Below are positions 34,730-43,069 of a stretch of 64,000 bases of DNA, piece by piece (the first letter of the stretch is position 1; every line of letters starts with the position of its first letter). Below the pieces are notes generated by a model that saw nothing but the letters and a program-made list of their open reading frames with translations, was not told the DNA's origin and ran no database searches. A program made the position numbers and the translations under genes. The stretch comes from Pseudomonas sp. 21 (GTDB lineage: Bacteria; Pseudomonadota; Gammaproteobacteria; Pseudomonadales; Pseudomonadaceae), in contig NZ_JYOA01000002.1 in assembly GCF_000955805.1 (NCBI RefSeq), forward strand, positions 109,868 to 173,867, read 5' to 3'.

Positions 34730-35719
34730 ATGGCCCGCATTGTCAGAATCCACGAATACGGCGACGCCAGTGTCCTGAAGCTGGAGGCGGTGGACGTACC
34801 CGCCCCGGCGGCGGACGAGCTGCAGATCACGGTCAAGGCCATCGGCCTGAACCGCGCCGAAGTGATGTTCCGCAACCACGCCTACCTGCAGGAAGCCGAG
34901 TTCCCCAGTCGCCTGGGCTACGAGGCCGCCGGCGTGGTGAGCGCGGTGGGCAGTTCGGTGAAGGAAGTTGCGGTGGGCGATGCGGTGAGCCTGATCCCGC
35001 CGCTGGATATCGCCCGCTGGGGCACCTACGGCGAAGTGGCCAACGTGCCGGCGCACCTGGTGGTGAAGCACCCGCAGAACCTCAGCTTCGAACAGGCCGC
35101 CGCATCCTGGATGCAGTACGTCACTGCCTGGGGTGCGCTGGTGGAGCAGGCGAAGCTGTCCAGGGGCGAGTTCGTGCTGGTCACTGCGGCGTCGAGCAGC
35201 GTCGGCCTCGCGGCCTTCCAGATCGCCCACATGGTCGGCGCCACTTCGATTGCCGTGACCCGCACCCAGGCGAAGAAACAGGCATTGCTGGAGGCCGGCG
35301 CCGATCACGTGATCGTCAGCGACGACGAAGATATCGTCGAGAAGGTGATGGCGCTGACCTCCGGGCAGGGCGCCCGCGTGGTGTTCGACCCCATCGGCGG
35401 CCCCGGTTTCGAGGTGCTCACGCAGGCCATGGCGCGGGGCGGCATCCTCCTCGAATACGGCGCTCTGAGCCCGGAACCGACGCCTTTCCCGCTGTTCACC
35501 GTGCTGGGCAAGAGCCTGACGCTGAAGGGCTACCTCTACGCCGAGATCGTCGCCGAGCCGGCGGCGCTGCAGCGCGCCAAGGCGTTCATCGTCAAGGGGC
35601 TGGAGTCTGGAGCGTTGAGCCCGGTCATCGCGAAGACCTTCCCGCTGGAGCAGATTCTGGACGCGCACCGCTTCCTCGAAGCCAACCAGCAGGTGGGCAA
35701 GATCGTCGTGACGGTCTGA
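34730..35719 (+). CDS. Quinone-oxidoreductase-type (MDR) zinc-free dehydrogenase
   Basis: The 329-residue NADPH-dependent protein has the MDR catalytic half with GYEAAGVVSAVGSSVKEVAVGD and the nucleotide-binding VTAASSSVGLAAFQIA. It lacks the catalytic and structural zinc cysteines, so it is a quinone/enone reductase rather than an alcohol dehydrogenase. AGAGAGAGG precedes the ATG. The divergent LysR-AraC pair probably controls it, and a strong terminator follows it. Confidence 0.88.
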   Translation: MARIVRIHEYGDASVLKLEAVDVPAPAADELQITVKAIGLNRAEVMFRNHAYLQEAEFPSRLGYEAAGVVSAVGSSVKEVAVGDAVSLIPPLDIARWGTYGEVANVPAHLVVKHPQNLSFEQAAASWMQYVTAWGALVEQAKLSRGEFVLVTAASSSVGLAAFQIAHMVGATSIAVTRTQAKKQALLEAGADHVIVSDDEDIVEKVMALTSGQGARVVFDPIGGPGFEVLTQAMARGGILLEYGALSPEPTPFPLFTVLGKSLTLKGYLYAEIVAEPAALQRAKAFIVKGLESGALSPVIAKTFPLEQILDAHRFLEANQQVGKIVVTV

Positions 35720-35737
35720 GGTCGGACGAGAGAAAAC

Positions 35738-35773
35738 GGGCGCCCGGCATTGCGATGCCCGGCGCCCTTTTTT
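35738..35773 (+). terminator. Intrinsic terminator after the MDR dehydrogenase
   Basis: The 13-bp arms of the GGGCGCC-CGGCAT type pair with one mismatch around a TGCG loop and are followed by six T residues. This is a classic Rho-independent terminator 19 bases after the stop. Confidence 0.9.
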
Positions 35774-35785
35774 GTGGCCGGTCGA

Positions 35786-36715
35786 TCAGGGCGGCGAGCG
35801 CTCCCACGGCGCGCCGTCGGCGAACTGCTCCTCGATCCAGGCCTTGAAGGCTTCGCTGGTGGCTGAGCTGTAGCGCGCGGAAGGGCGCACGAAGTAGATG
35901 CCGGCGGAGGTGTCCAGCTGCCAGCCCGGCAGCACCCGCACCAGACGGCCGGCGTCGAGGTCATGCTTCATCAGCCATTCGCCGCCGGCGAGGATGCCCA
36001 CGCCCAGGCGCGCCGCCGAGAGCAGGGCCTCGTTGTCGTTGCTGTGCAGGTTGCCGCTGACGCGGACCGTCTGCTGCCGGTTGCCGTTGGCCAGCTTCCA
36101 GTCCGGCCAGGAGTGCAGGCCGGTGAAGCCCAGGCAGTTGTGGTCGGCCAGCTCCGCCGGGGTTCGTGGCGTGCCGTGGCGTTCCAGGTAATCGGGCGCG
36201 GCGCAGAGGATGCGCCGCAGGTCGCAGAGCCGACGCGCCAGTAAGCGGCTGTCGGCCAGCTCGCCGATGCGGATGGCGGCGTCGAAGCCTTCGGCGACGA
36301 TGTCGACGAAGCGCTCGGAGTACTCCACCTCCAGCGTCACCCGCGGGTGATCGAGGACGAAGCGCGAGAGGATCGGGCTCAGCCACAGCCGGCCCATGGC
36401 GGCTGGCACGGCAAGCTTCAGGCGGCCCTGGACCTGGGCCGCGCTGCGGGCGGCCTGGTCCTGGGCTTCGGCGATCAGGCTGGCAGCCTGGCGCAGGCGC
36501 TCCACCAGGCGCTGGCCTTCGTCGGTGAAGCGCAACTGCCGGGTGGTTCGCTCCACCAGCCGCACGCACAGGCGCTGCTCCAGCGTGCCGAGTCGCTTCG
36601 ACAGCACCGAAGGGTGGCGTTGCAGGGCGCGGCCGGCGGCGGCGAAGGAGCCGTGCTCGGCCAACGCCAGGAGGGTGGCGAGTTCGTCGGCCTGGCGACT
36701 ATCGAACAGATCCAT
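35786..36715 (-). CDS. LysR-family regulator
   Basis: This is a 309-residue LTTR with helix-turn-helix LATLLALAEHGSFAAAGRAL and HPSVLSKRLGTLEQRLCVRL. TTTGGAG precedes the ATG. It lies 52 bases after the quinone-oxidoreductase gene at 36768 and on the same strand, so the enzyme and its regulator share a transcript. Its effector is unknown. Confidence 0.9.
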   Translation of the reverse strand: MDLFDSRQADELATLLALAEHGSFAAAGRALQRHPSVLSKRLGTLEQRLCVRLVERTTRQLRFTDEGQRLVERLRQAASLIAEAQDQAARSAAQVQGRLKLAVPAAMGRLWLSPILSRFVLDHPRVTLEVEYSERFVDIVAEGFDAAIRIGELADSRLLARRLCDLRRILCAAPDYLERHGTPRTPAELADHNCLGFTGLHSWPDWKLANGNRQQTVRVSGNLHSNDNEALLSAARLGVGILAGGEWLMKHDLDAGRLVRVLPGWQLDTSAGIYFVRPSARYSSATSEAFKAWIEEQFADGAPWERSPP

Positions 36716-36767
36716 AGGGCTCCAAATTCGGCGAATCCACCGGGGCGGCGGTTGCTCGCGGTGGCGG

Positions 36768-37742
36768 TCATGGCGTGAGTACGAGGGCCCCTTCGGAGCG
36801 GCCTTCGTGCAGGTCGACGTGGGCCCGGGCGACTTCCGCCAGCGGATAACGACGCCACACGCGCGGCTGGATGATACCGTCCGCGACGGCTTGCAGGACG
36901 TCCCTGGCGCGCTGCTGGTACTCCTCGGCGCAGGCCGTGTGCGCGGCGAGCGAGGGCCGGGTGAGGAACAGCGAGCCCTTGGCGTTCAGCGTGGCCACTT
37001 CCACGGCCGGCGGCGCGCCGGAGGCCATGCCGAAGCTCACCAGCAGGCCGCGCGGGCGCAGGCAGTCCAGCGAGGCTTCGAAGGTGGCGCGGCCGATGGG
37101 GTCGTAGACCACGTCGACCTGGTGCCCGCCGGTGAGCTCGCGGACCTGATCGGCCAGCGTCGCGGCATCGAACACCAGCACTTCGTTGCAGCCGGCGGCA
37201 CGGGCGCGTTCGACGCTCTGCGGCCTCGACACCACGCCGATGACGAAGGCGCCCAGGTGCCTGGCCCAGGGCACCATCAGTTGCCCCAACGCTCCGGCCG
37301 CGCCGTAGATCAGCACGCGCGAGCCGGGCGCGACTGCCCACGTGGTCTTGAGCAGATACTGCGCGGTGATGCCCTTGAACAACACGGCGGTGGCGTCTTC
37401 GAAACTCACCGAGTCCGGCAGTTTCACCAGGCGCTCGGCCGGGTAGAGCCGGGCGCTGGCATAGGCGCCGAGCGGCCCGGTGGCGTAGGCGACGCGGTCG
37501 CCGACCTGCACGCTGGTCACGCCTGCGCCGATGGCTGCCACGGTGCCGGCGCCTTCCAGGCCGAGCGAGGAGGGCAGCGGGAGCTTCACCGCGCCGGAGC
37601 GCTGGCTCAGGTCCAACGGGTTGACGCCGATGGCGGCCTGCTCCAGCCACACTTCGCCGGGGCCGGGTTGTTGCGCGGGGGTCTGTTCGAAACGGAGGAC
37701 TTCCGGGCCGCCGAAGGCCTGCAGTGATACGCGGGTGAGCAT
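36768..37742 (-). CDS. NADPH:quinone oxidoreductase (zeta-crystallin type)
   Basis: This 324-residue MDR protein has GLEGAGTVAAIGAGVTSVQVGD, the substrate-binding VNPLDLSQRSG segment and the nucleotide-binding YGAAGALGQLMVPWAR. There are no zinc ligands. It reduces quinones or alpha,beta-unsaturated carbonyls with NADPH. AGGGGA lies before the ATG at 37742. It is the second such enzyme within 2 kb and pairs with the LysR gene that follows it. Confidence 0.9.
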   Translation of the reverse strand: MLTRVSLQAFGGPEVLRFEQTPAQQPGPGEVWLEQAAIGVNPLDLSQRSGAVKLPLPSSLGLEGAGTVAAIGAGVTSVQVGDRVAYATGPLGAYASARLYPAERLVKLPDSVSFEDATAVLFKGITAQYLLKTTWAVAPGSRVLIYGAAGALGQLMVPWARHLGAFVIGVVSRPQSVERARAAGCNEVLVFDAATLADQVRELTGGHQVDVVYDPIGRATFEASLDCLRPRGLLVSFGMASGAPPAVEVATLNAKGSLFLTRPSLAAHTACAEEYQQRARDVLQAVADGIIQPRVWRRYPLAEVARAHVDLHEGRSEGALVLTP

Positions 37743-37856
37743 GATTTTCCCCTGACTGGTGATGGTGCTCGCCAGTCTAGGGAGGTGCCCGGAATGCACC
37801 AGACAGGGCTGATGCAGGACATAGCTGCACGCTGTGCAGCAATCCGCAGGGCGCGA

Positions 37857-38201
37857 TCAGGCCGTGGTGTGCTGGGCGAAGGCCAGGTGGTAGCCATTGC
37901 AGTCGCGCACGCCGAATTCCCGCGAGCCGTAGGGCATGTCCTGCAGGGGCCAGGCGATCTGCGCCCGGTCCTTCACGGCGGTGAAGTAGCTCGCGACATC
38001 GGCGAGCTGCAGGTAGACCGTGCCCGAGCAACCCACCTCGCGGCCCCACAGGTCCTGGGCGGTGAACAGCAGGCGGCAGTCCTCCCGTTGCACGGTGAGC
38101 GTTCCCTCGGCGGAATCGGTCACGCTGAAATCGAGTGTGTCTCGGTAATACTCGCGGGTGAGGGCGATGTCGTGGCAGCGCAGCAGCAGGGTCAGCGACA
38201 T
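37857..38201 (-). CDS. VOC-superfamily (glyoxalase-like) small protein
   Basis: The 114-residue product has a single VOC module: LLLRCHDIALTREYYRDTLD at the start and a C-terminal REFGVRDCNGYHLAFAQ strand. Metal ligands are not fully conserved, so the catalytic role is uncertain. A CGGAG element is placed 7 bases before the ATG. It may be a lyase, a resistance protein or a binding protein. Confidence 0.8.
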   Translation of the reverse strand: MSLTLLLRCHDIALTREYYRDTLDFSVTDSAEGTLTVQREDCRLLFTAQDLWGREVGCSGTVYLQLADVASYFTAVKDRAQIAWPLQDMPYGSREFGVRDCNGYHLAFAQHTTA

Positions 38202-38246
38202 GGGGGCTCCGGAGGTGGGCGCGGAGCTGCGAGCATGGCACAGGGG

Positions 38247-38657
38247 TCAGCGCAGAATCACGCGCAACAGCGAAACCAGCGCCGCGCCGAATACCGGCGA
38301 CAGCCAGATGCCGAAAGTCTGCAGGATGAATTTTCGGGCATACGTCAGCAGTTCCATGTCCGGAGACGGGATACCGAGGCTGTGCCGGCAATAACCCAGC
38401 ACGGCCACGATGAAACCGGTGCCTGCCAGTACCCCGAGCGCTCGCCACGCCGGCCCTCGTTCGCTGGCGTAGGACAGCAGGGCGCCACAGAGCGCGCCGC
38501 TGAGCGCTACCAGAATCTCGAAGGTGAATTCCGGTTCGGCAAACCAGCGGTTGCCGTTCAGTCCAATGGCGTTGCCGACCTGCCAGCCAGCGACGCTGCC
38601 GACGAGCAGCGCCATGGCGAGCCAGGGGAAATGGTGCAAAACCTTGCCGTTCTGCAT
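38247..38657 (-). CDS. Small integral membrane protein, unknown
   Basis: This 136-residue product has four hydrophobic stretches (about 10-30, 45-65, 70-92 and 108-132) and no recognised motif. It lies upstream of the VOC gene on the same strand, 45 bases away. I do not recognise the family. No clear ribosome site is visible, though the membrane pattern argues that it is real. Confidence 0.6.
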   Translation of the reverse strand: MQNGKVLHHFPWLAMALLVGSVAGWQVGNAIGLNGNRWFAEPEFTFEILVALSGALCGALLSYASERGPAWRALGVLAGTGFIVAVLGYCRHSLGIPSPDMELLTYARKFILQTFGIWLSPVFGAALVSLLRVILR

Positions 38658-38750
38658 GGGGGAGGCCCCGGGGAATCTTCAGTGATGGCAAAAGACCAGT
38701 ATAGCGAGCGCCCCGGCGTTCGCCGGTTCAGCGACGGATGGTGAAAGCGC

Positions 38751-39410
38751 TCACTTGCGCAGGATGTAGACCCGCACGCCGTCCACGCCGGGGATGACGT
38801 TGTAGTGGCGGATCTGCGAGAAACCCAGGCGCTGGAACTCGCGCTCCAGGGCGCGGGCGCTGGCGAAGTCGGGGCCGCCCGGATGGGGATCGGGGCCGCA
38901 GGGGCAGGCCTGGTCCGCCGGGACAGCGGGGCTGGAATGGTCGACGCGGGCGAACAGGATCGCGCTGTCGCGGGTTACGGGAATCCACTGGTTGAGCAAT
39001 CGGATGTTCTGCCGGTTGCAGGCGCTTTGCGGGACTTCCGGGAGCAGCAGGCAATCGACCGAACCCTTGCGCAGTTCGGCGTTTTCATGCGGGGCCGGCA
39101 GGTCCCTGATCCGCCGCTTCATTGCCTCGGGCAGCCGCTGGTGGGCTTCGGCCAGCGCGTCGCTGGACGGGCAGGTCGCCACGATGATGCGGTTGCCGTG
39201 CTCCAGCAGCACCGGCCAGGTGGCGCCCGGCGACTGCGAGACCTCGAGCATCAGGATCGGCTCCTCGGCTATGCGCAGCGCCAGGCGCAGCAGGCGTTTC
39301 AGGCGCCACTGACGGACGCGTTGGCAAAGACCTGTGCCGAATGCGCCGCCCGCAACGACGCCGTTCTCTCGAGGAGTGATGGAAGAAAACACGCGTTGGG
39401 GTTCGTTCAT
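38751..39410 (-). CDS. Degenerate class I methyltransferase-like protein
   Basis: The 219-residue protein resembles SAM-dependent methyltransferases in layout: MLEVSQSPGATWPVLLEHG stands where motif I (E/DxGxGxG) should be, and IIVATCPSSDALAEAHQRL resembles the acidic-loop and helix region. The glycine-rich loop and acidic residue are poorly kept, so catalytic activity is doubtful. A later C-x-C pair (ACPCGPDPHPGG) could bind metal. The start at 39410 is preferred slightly over 39437. It is divergent from the LTA-synthase-like gene. Confidence 0.6.
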   Translation of the reverse strand: MNEPQRVFSSITPRENGVVAGGAFGTGLCQRVRQWRLKRLLRLALRIAEEPILMLEVSQSPGATWPVLLEHGNRIIVATCPSSDALAEAHQRLPEAMKRRIRDLPAPHENAELRKGSVDCLLLPEVPQSACNRQNIRLLNQWIPVTRDSAILFARVDHSSPAVPADQACPCGPDPHPGGPDFASARALEREFQRLGFSQIRHYNVIPGVDGVRVYILRK

Positions 39411-39575
39411 GGAGGCGGACTCGTCAGTTGCCTCCATTGTCGAATCGCGCGATCAAGGTCTCGTCAAGGACATGTGAAAAAGACGTGGTCGCCAGGGAAT
39501 TTCGAACCCTGTAGCGCCATCGCTGAACGTGACCGGTTTCAGGTCGCCGGTAGTTCACGAAACCGGCAGCTCCAT

Positions 39576-39606
39576 TTGACGAATTCTTTTCCTTTCGACT
39601 TGTAGA
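39576..39606 (+). promoter_or_regulatory. Sigma-70-like promoter of the LTA-synthase-like gene
   Basis: TTGACG (39576-39581) is followed after 18-19 bases by TTGTAG/TGTAGA, in a T-rich spacer that stands out in this GC-rich DNA. It is 80 bases before the start codon of the gene at 39687. Confidence 0.55.
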
Positions 39607-39686
39607 GTCCCGCCCCGACTGCCGCTTTCGGCCTCCTCCTGCGCTGCCTTTCGTCCAGTACGACGGACCTTTACAAGGGACACCCC

Positions 39687-41615
39687 ATGCAACTTTTCCG
39701 CTCGGCCCCTGTGCGCTTCCTGGCACTGGTTGCCTTGCTCTGGCTGATCGTCTTCTTCCTGACCCGCCTGGTCCTCCTGCTGAGCCACCTGCCCGAGGTG
39801 GGCGCCGGCCATGTCGGGGTCTTCGTCGTCGGCCTGCTTTATGACCTGAGCTTCCTGGTCTATGCCCTGTTGCCGATGGGGCTGGTCCTGCTGCTGATGC
39901 CTGCGCGGGTCTGGCACAGCGCGGCCTGGCGCTGGCTGCTCACGGCCACGCTGTTCGTCAGCCTCTACGTGATGCTTTTCACCGCGGTGGCCGAGTGGCT
40001 GTTCTGGGACGAGTTCGGGGTGCGCTTCAACTTCATCGCGGTCGACTACCTGGTTTACTCGGACGAGGTGCTGAACAACATCCTCGAGTCCTACCCCATC
40101 GGGCTGCTGCTGAGCATCCTCGCAGCCATTTCGCTGGTCGTGACGCTGGCGCTGTTCAAGGTCGTCGGCCGCCTGCGCAACGCCGAGGTGGCGCCCCTGC
40201 CGCGCCGTCTGCTGGGCTGCGTGGGCCTGGTGGTGCTGGCGTTGCTGGCCGGCCTGCTGGTGGACCAGGATTCCCCTCGCGGCCAGGACGGCAATACCTA
40301 CGCCCGCGAACTGGCGAGCAACGGGCCGTATCAGTTCTTCGCCGCCTTCCGTAACAACGAGCTGGACTACCCGCAGTTCTACGCCACCCTCCCGGCGCAA
40401 CAGGTGACCCGGCAGATCCGCGCGGAACTGGCCGAACCCAACGCCCGCTTCACCAGCAATGATCCGATGGACATTCGCCGGAACATCGCCAGCGAAGGCA
40501 CGCCCAAGCGCTACAACATCGTCCTGGTGACCATCGAGAGCCTGAGCGCCAAGTACCTGGGCAGCAACGGCGACGGCCGCAACCTCACCCCCAACCTCGA
40601 CCAGCTGCGGCGCAACAGCCTCTACTTCAACAACTTCTACGCCACCGGCACCCGCACCGACCGTGGCCTGGAAGCCATCACCCTGTCGATCCCGCCGACG
40701 CCGGGCCGCTCCATCGTCAAGCGTGTTGGCCGCGAGAGCGGCTTCGCCAGCCTTGGCCAGCAACTGAAGAACGTCGGTTACGACGCCGTGTTCCTGTATG
40801 GCGGCCGCGGCTACTTCGACAACATGAACGCCTTCTTCGGCGGCAACGGCTACCGCATCGTCGACCAGTCCAGCGTCCAGGAGTCGGATATCCACTTCAA
40901 GAACGCCTGGGGCATGAGCGACGAAGACCTCTACGCCCAGGCCATCAAGCTGGCGGACGAGGATTACGCGCGTCAGCAGCCATTCCTGCTGCAACTGATG
41001 ACCACCTCCAACCACCGCCCGTACACCTACCCGGACGGCCGCATCGACATTCCCTCCGGCGAGGGCCGCGATGGCGCGGTGAAGTACACCGACTACGCCA
41101 TCGGCCAGTTCCTCGAGGCGGCGAAGGGCAAGCCCTGGTTCGACAACACCCTGTTCGTGTTCGTCGCCGACCACACCGCAGGCAGCGCCGGCAAGGAAGA
41201 CCTGCCGGTGGCGAACTACCAGATTCCGCTGTTCATCCATGCGCCCAAGCTGCTGCCGGCCGGTGAACGCAGCGAGCTGGCAAGCCAGCTGGACCTGGCG
41301 CCGAGCCTGCTGTCGATCCTCAACCTGAGCTACACCTCGACCTTCTACGGGCGCAACCTGATGGTGCCCAACGCCCTGCCGCCGCGCGTGGTGATCGGCA
41401 ACTACCAGCACCTGGGCCTGTTCGACGGCCAGGACCTGGCAATCCTCAGCCCGCGCGGCGAACTGCGCCGGCACAACCAGGCGCTGGGCGCGAGCACGGA
41501 AGTGACGGCGGGCACCGCCGACCCGCTGGTGGATCGGGCGATCAGCTACTACCAGTCGGCGAGCTACGGCTTCACCCACCACCTGCTGGACTGGAAGCCG
41601 GCGGCGGCTCAATAG
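39687..41615 (+). CDS. LTA-synthase/phosphoglycerol transferase-like membrane enzyme
   Basis: This 642-residue protein has five N-terminal membrane helices (within residues 5-190) and a periplasmic sulfatase-fold domain. The latter shows YNIVLVTIESLSAKYLG (first metal site), the threonine-bearing YATGTRTDRGLEAITLS (probable nucleophile), HRPYTYPDG and FVADHTAG (late metal site). The family transfers phosphoglycerol or phosphoethanolamine to glycans. In Gram-negatives the acceptor is usually periplasmic glucan or unknown. AAGGGA precedes the ATG. I recall a similar gene in P. aeruginosa (PA1689). Confidence 0.88.
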   Translation: MQLFRSAPVRFLALVALLWLIVFFLTRLVLLLSHLPEVGAGHVGVFVVGLLYDLSFLVYALLPMGLVLLLMPARVWHSAAWRWLLTATLFVSLYVMLFTAVAEWLFWDEFGVRFNFIAVDYLVYSDEVLNNILESYPIGLLLSILAAISLVVTLALFKVVGRLRNAEVAPLPRRLLGCVGLVVLALLAGLLVDQDSPRGQDGNTYARELASNGPYQFFAAFRNNELDYPQFYATLPAQQVTRQIRAELAEPNARFTSNDPMDIRRNIASEGTPKRYNIVLVTIESLSAKYLGSNGDGRNLTPNLDQLRRNSLYFNNFYATGTRTDRGLEAITLSIPPTPGRSIVKRVGRESGFASLGQQLKNVGYDAVFLYGGRGYFDNMNAFFGGNGYRIVDQSSVQESDIHFKNAWGMSDEDLYAQAIKLADEDYARQQPFLLQLMTTSNHRPYTYPDGRIDIPSGEGRDGAVKYTDYAIGQFLEAAKGKPWFDNTLFVFVADHTAGSAGKEDLPVANYQIPLFIHAPKLLPAGERSELASQLDLAPSLLSILNLSYTSTFYGRNLMVPNALPPRVVIGNYQHLGLFDGQDLAILSPRGELRRHNQALGASTEVTAGTADPLVDRAISYYQSASYGFTHHLLDWKPAAAQ

Positions 41616-41623
41616 GCCCCGGG

Positions 41624-41656
41624 CTGGCAGGTATCGCGCGATGCGATACCTGCCAG
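41624..41656. promoter_or_regulatory. Perfect 14+5+14 palindrome, NodD-type box before a LysR gene
   Basis: The arms CTGGCAGGTATCGC and GCGATACCTGCCAG are exact reverse complements around a 5-base centre. Inside lies ATC-N9-GAT (41633-41647), the geometry of NodD-type LTTR sites, sharing the core GGTATCG...CGATACC with the composite boxes at 44-50 kb. It is 47 bases before the LysR start at 41704. No T-run follows, so it is not an intrinsic terminator. Confidence 0.75.
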
Positions 41657-41703
41657 CGCGAAATACGCCTCTTCCCGCCGCGGCGCTTGGGTATAAGTCG
41701 CCC

Positions 41704-42633
41704 ATGCGCTACCGACGTCTGGACCTCAACCTGCTGGTCGCCCTGGATGTGCTGCTCGAAGAGGGCAGCGTCAGCCGGGCGGCGCAGCGTCTCAACCTCG
41801 GCCAGTCGGCCACCAGCGCCGCACTGGGCCGTCTGCGCGAACATTTCCAGGACCCGCTGCTGGCGCCCCTGGGCCGAGGCCTGGAGCTGACCGCGCTGGC
41901 GCGCCAGCTGGCGCCGAAGGTGCGCGAGGTGCTGAGCCTGGCCGGGGAGGTGGTGGAGACTTCCGCCGCCTTCGACCCCGCCCGCTGCGACCGGCGCTTC
42001 ACCCTGGTGGCCTCGGACTATGTGGCGGCGACCCTGCTGCCGGCTGTCAGCCGTGAACTGGCGCGCCAGGCCCCCGGTGCCTCGCTGGTGCTGCGCGACC
42101 TGCCACTGCCGCGCGACGGCGATGTGGTGGCCGAGGCGCTGGAGTACCGGCGCAGCGATCTGGTGATAGTCCCGCAGCGGCGGATCAACCCGCGTTACCC
42201 CTGCGAGGCGCTGCTCAGCGATGAGCTGTGCTGCATCGTCTGCGCTGCCCATCCTGCGCACGAAGAACCGCTGAGCCTCGCTGCCTACTGCGCGGCCGGG
42301 CATGTGCTGCGCGAGTTCAGCGATGGTCAGAACCTCTCCCTGGATACCCAGCACCTGCGGGAAATCGGTATCGAGCGGCGGGTCGCGGTGGCGGTGCAGA
42401 GCTTTGCCCTGATGGCCGAGTTCGTCGTTGGCACGCCGCGAATTGCCACGCTGTTCCGACGCCAGGCCGAGTCGCTGGCGCGGCGTTATCCGCTGCGCGT
42501 GCTGCCGGCGCCCATCGAGTTCCCGGCGGCGGCGCAGGTGCTGCAATGGCACCCGCAGCAGGCTTTCGACCCTGCGCTGGCCTGGCTCCGCCAGGTGCTG
42601 GCGGAGCAGGCCGCGCTGCTCGATCAGGGCTGA
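41704..42633 (+). CDS. NodD-type LysR-family regulator 1
   Basis: This is a 309-residue LTTR of the NodD/NahR/LinR-like branch, shown by the opening RYRRLDLNLLVALDVLLEEG and SQ/GQSATSAALGRLREHFQDPL. The effector domain includes FTLVASDYVAATLLPAV. Such regulators usually respond to aromatic compounds or flavonoids and bind ATC-N9-GAT dyads. A perfect dyad stands before its start, consistent with autoregulation. It is convergent with the HbpS-like gene (10-base overlap) at the left edge of the catabolic supercluster. Confidence 0.92.
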   Translation: MRYRRLDLNLLVALDVLLEEGSVSRAAQRLNLGQSATSAALGRLREHFQDPLLAPLGRGLELTALARQLAPKVREVLSLAGEVVETSAAFDPARCDRRFTLVASDYVAATLLPAVSRELARQAPGASLVLRDLPLPRDGDVVAEALEYRRSDLVIVPQRRINPRYPCEALLSDELCCIVCAAHPAHEEPLSLAAYCAAGHVLREFSDGQNLSLDTQHLREIGIERRVAVAVQSFALMAEFVVGTPRIATLFRRQAESLARRYPLRVLPAPIEFPAAAQVLQWHPQQAFDPALAWLRQVLAEQAALLDQG

Positions 42634-43067
42634 GTATCGCCTGTCTCGCCGTGCAGCCCGAGTTCCGTGATGGCCAGCAAAGCGCAGCGCTCATCGTTGT
42701 CCGAGGTATCGCCGCTGACGCCGATGGCGCCCAGCAGCCGGCCTTCGCCATCACGCAGGAGAATGCCGCCGGCCACCGGAATCACTTCGCCAGCGGTAAG
42801 GCTGTTGATCGCATCGAAGAACGCCGGCATGGCCTGGGCGCGGCGCGCCAGTTCGCGGCCGCCAAAGCCCATGCCCAGGCAGCCGCGCGCCTTGCCGGTG
42901 GCAATCTGCGGGCGGAGGAAGCTTGCCTGCTCGTCGCGCAGCACGGCCAGCGGGTGGCCGGCCGGATCCAGCACGGCAGCGGCGAGCGGACGCACGCCCT
43001 GGGCGCGGGCGTGACGCAGGGTGGCGGCCGCCAGGCGCGCGGCCAGTTCGAAGTCGAGGAGGGTCAT
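42624..43067 (-). CDS. GlcG/HbpS-family heme-binding-like protein
   Basis: This 147-residue protein has the GlcG/HbpS pattern: an N-terminal helix (ARLAAATLRHARAQG), AAAVLDPAGHPLAVLRDEQA and GGILLRDGEGRLLGAIGVSG. Members bind heme or degraded cofactors and often accompany aromatic-catabolism operons, without a settled role. The ATG at 43067 is 2 bases after the amidohydrolase stop, with GGAG upstream. It forms a two-gene operon with the amidohydrolase. Confidence 0.85.
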   Translation of the reverse strand: MTLLDFELAARLAAATLRHARAQGVRPLAAAVLDPAGHPLAVLRDEQASFLRPQIATGKARGCLGMGFGGRELARRAQAMPAFFDAINSLTAGEVIPVAGGILLRDGEGRLLGAIGVSGDTSDNDERCALLAITELGLHGETGDTQP

Positions 43068-43069
43068 GC

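Noticed and set aside
41624-41656. Intrinsic terminator for the LTA-synthase-like gene
   Set aside because: The hairpin is strong, but no T-run follows on either strand and its core matches the NodD-type boxes nearby; an operator is the better call.
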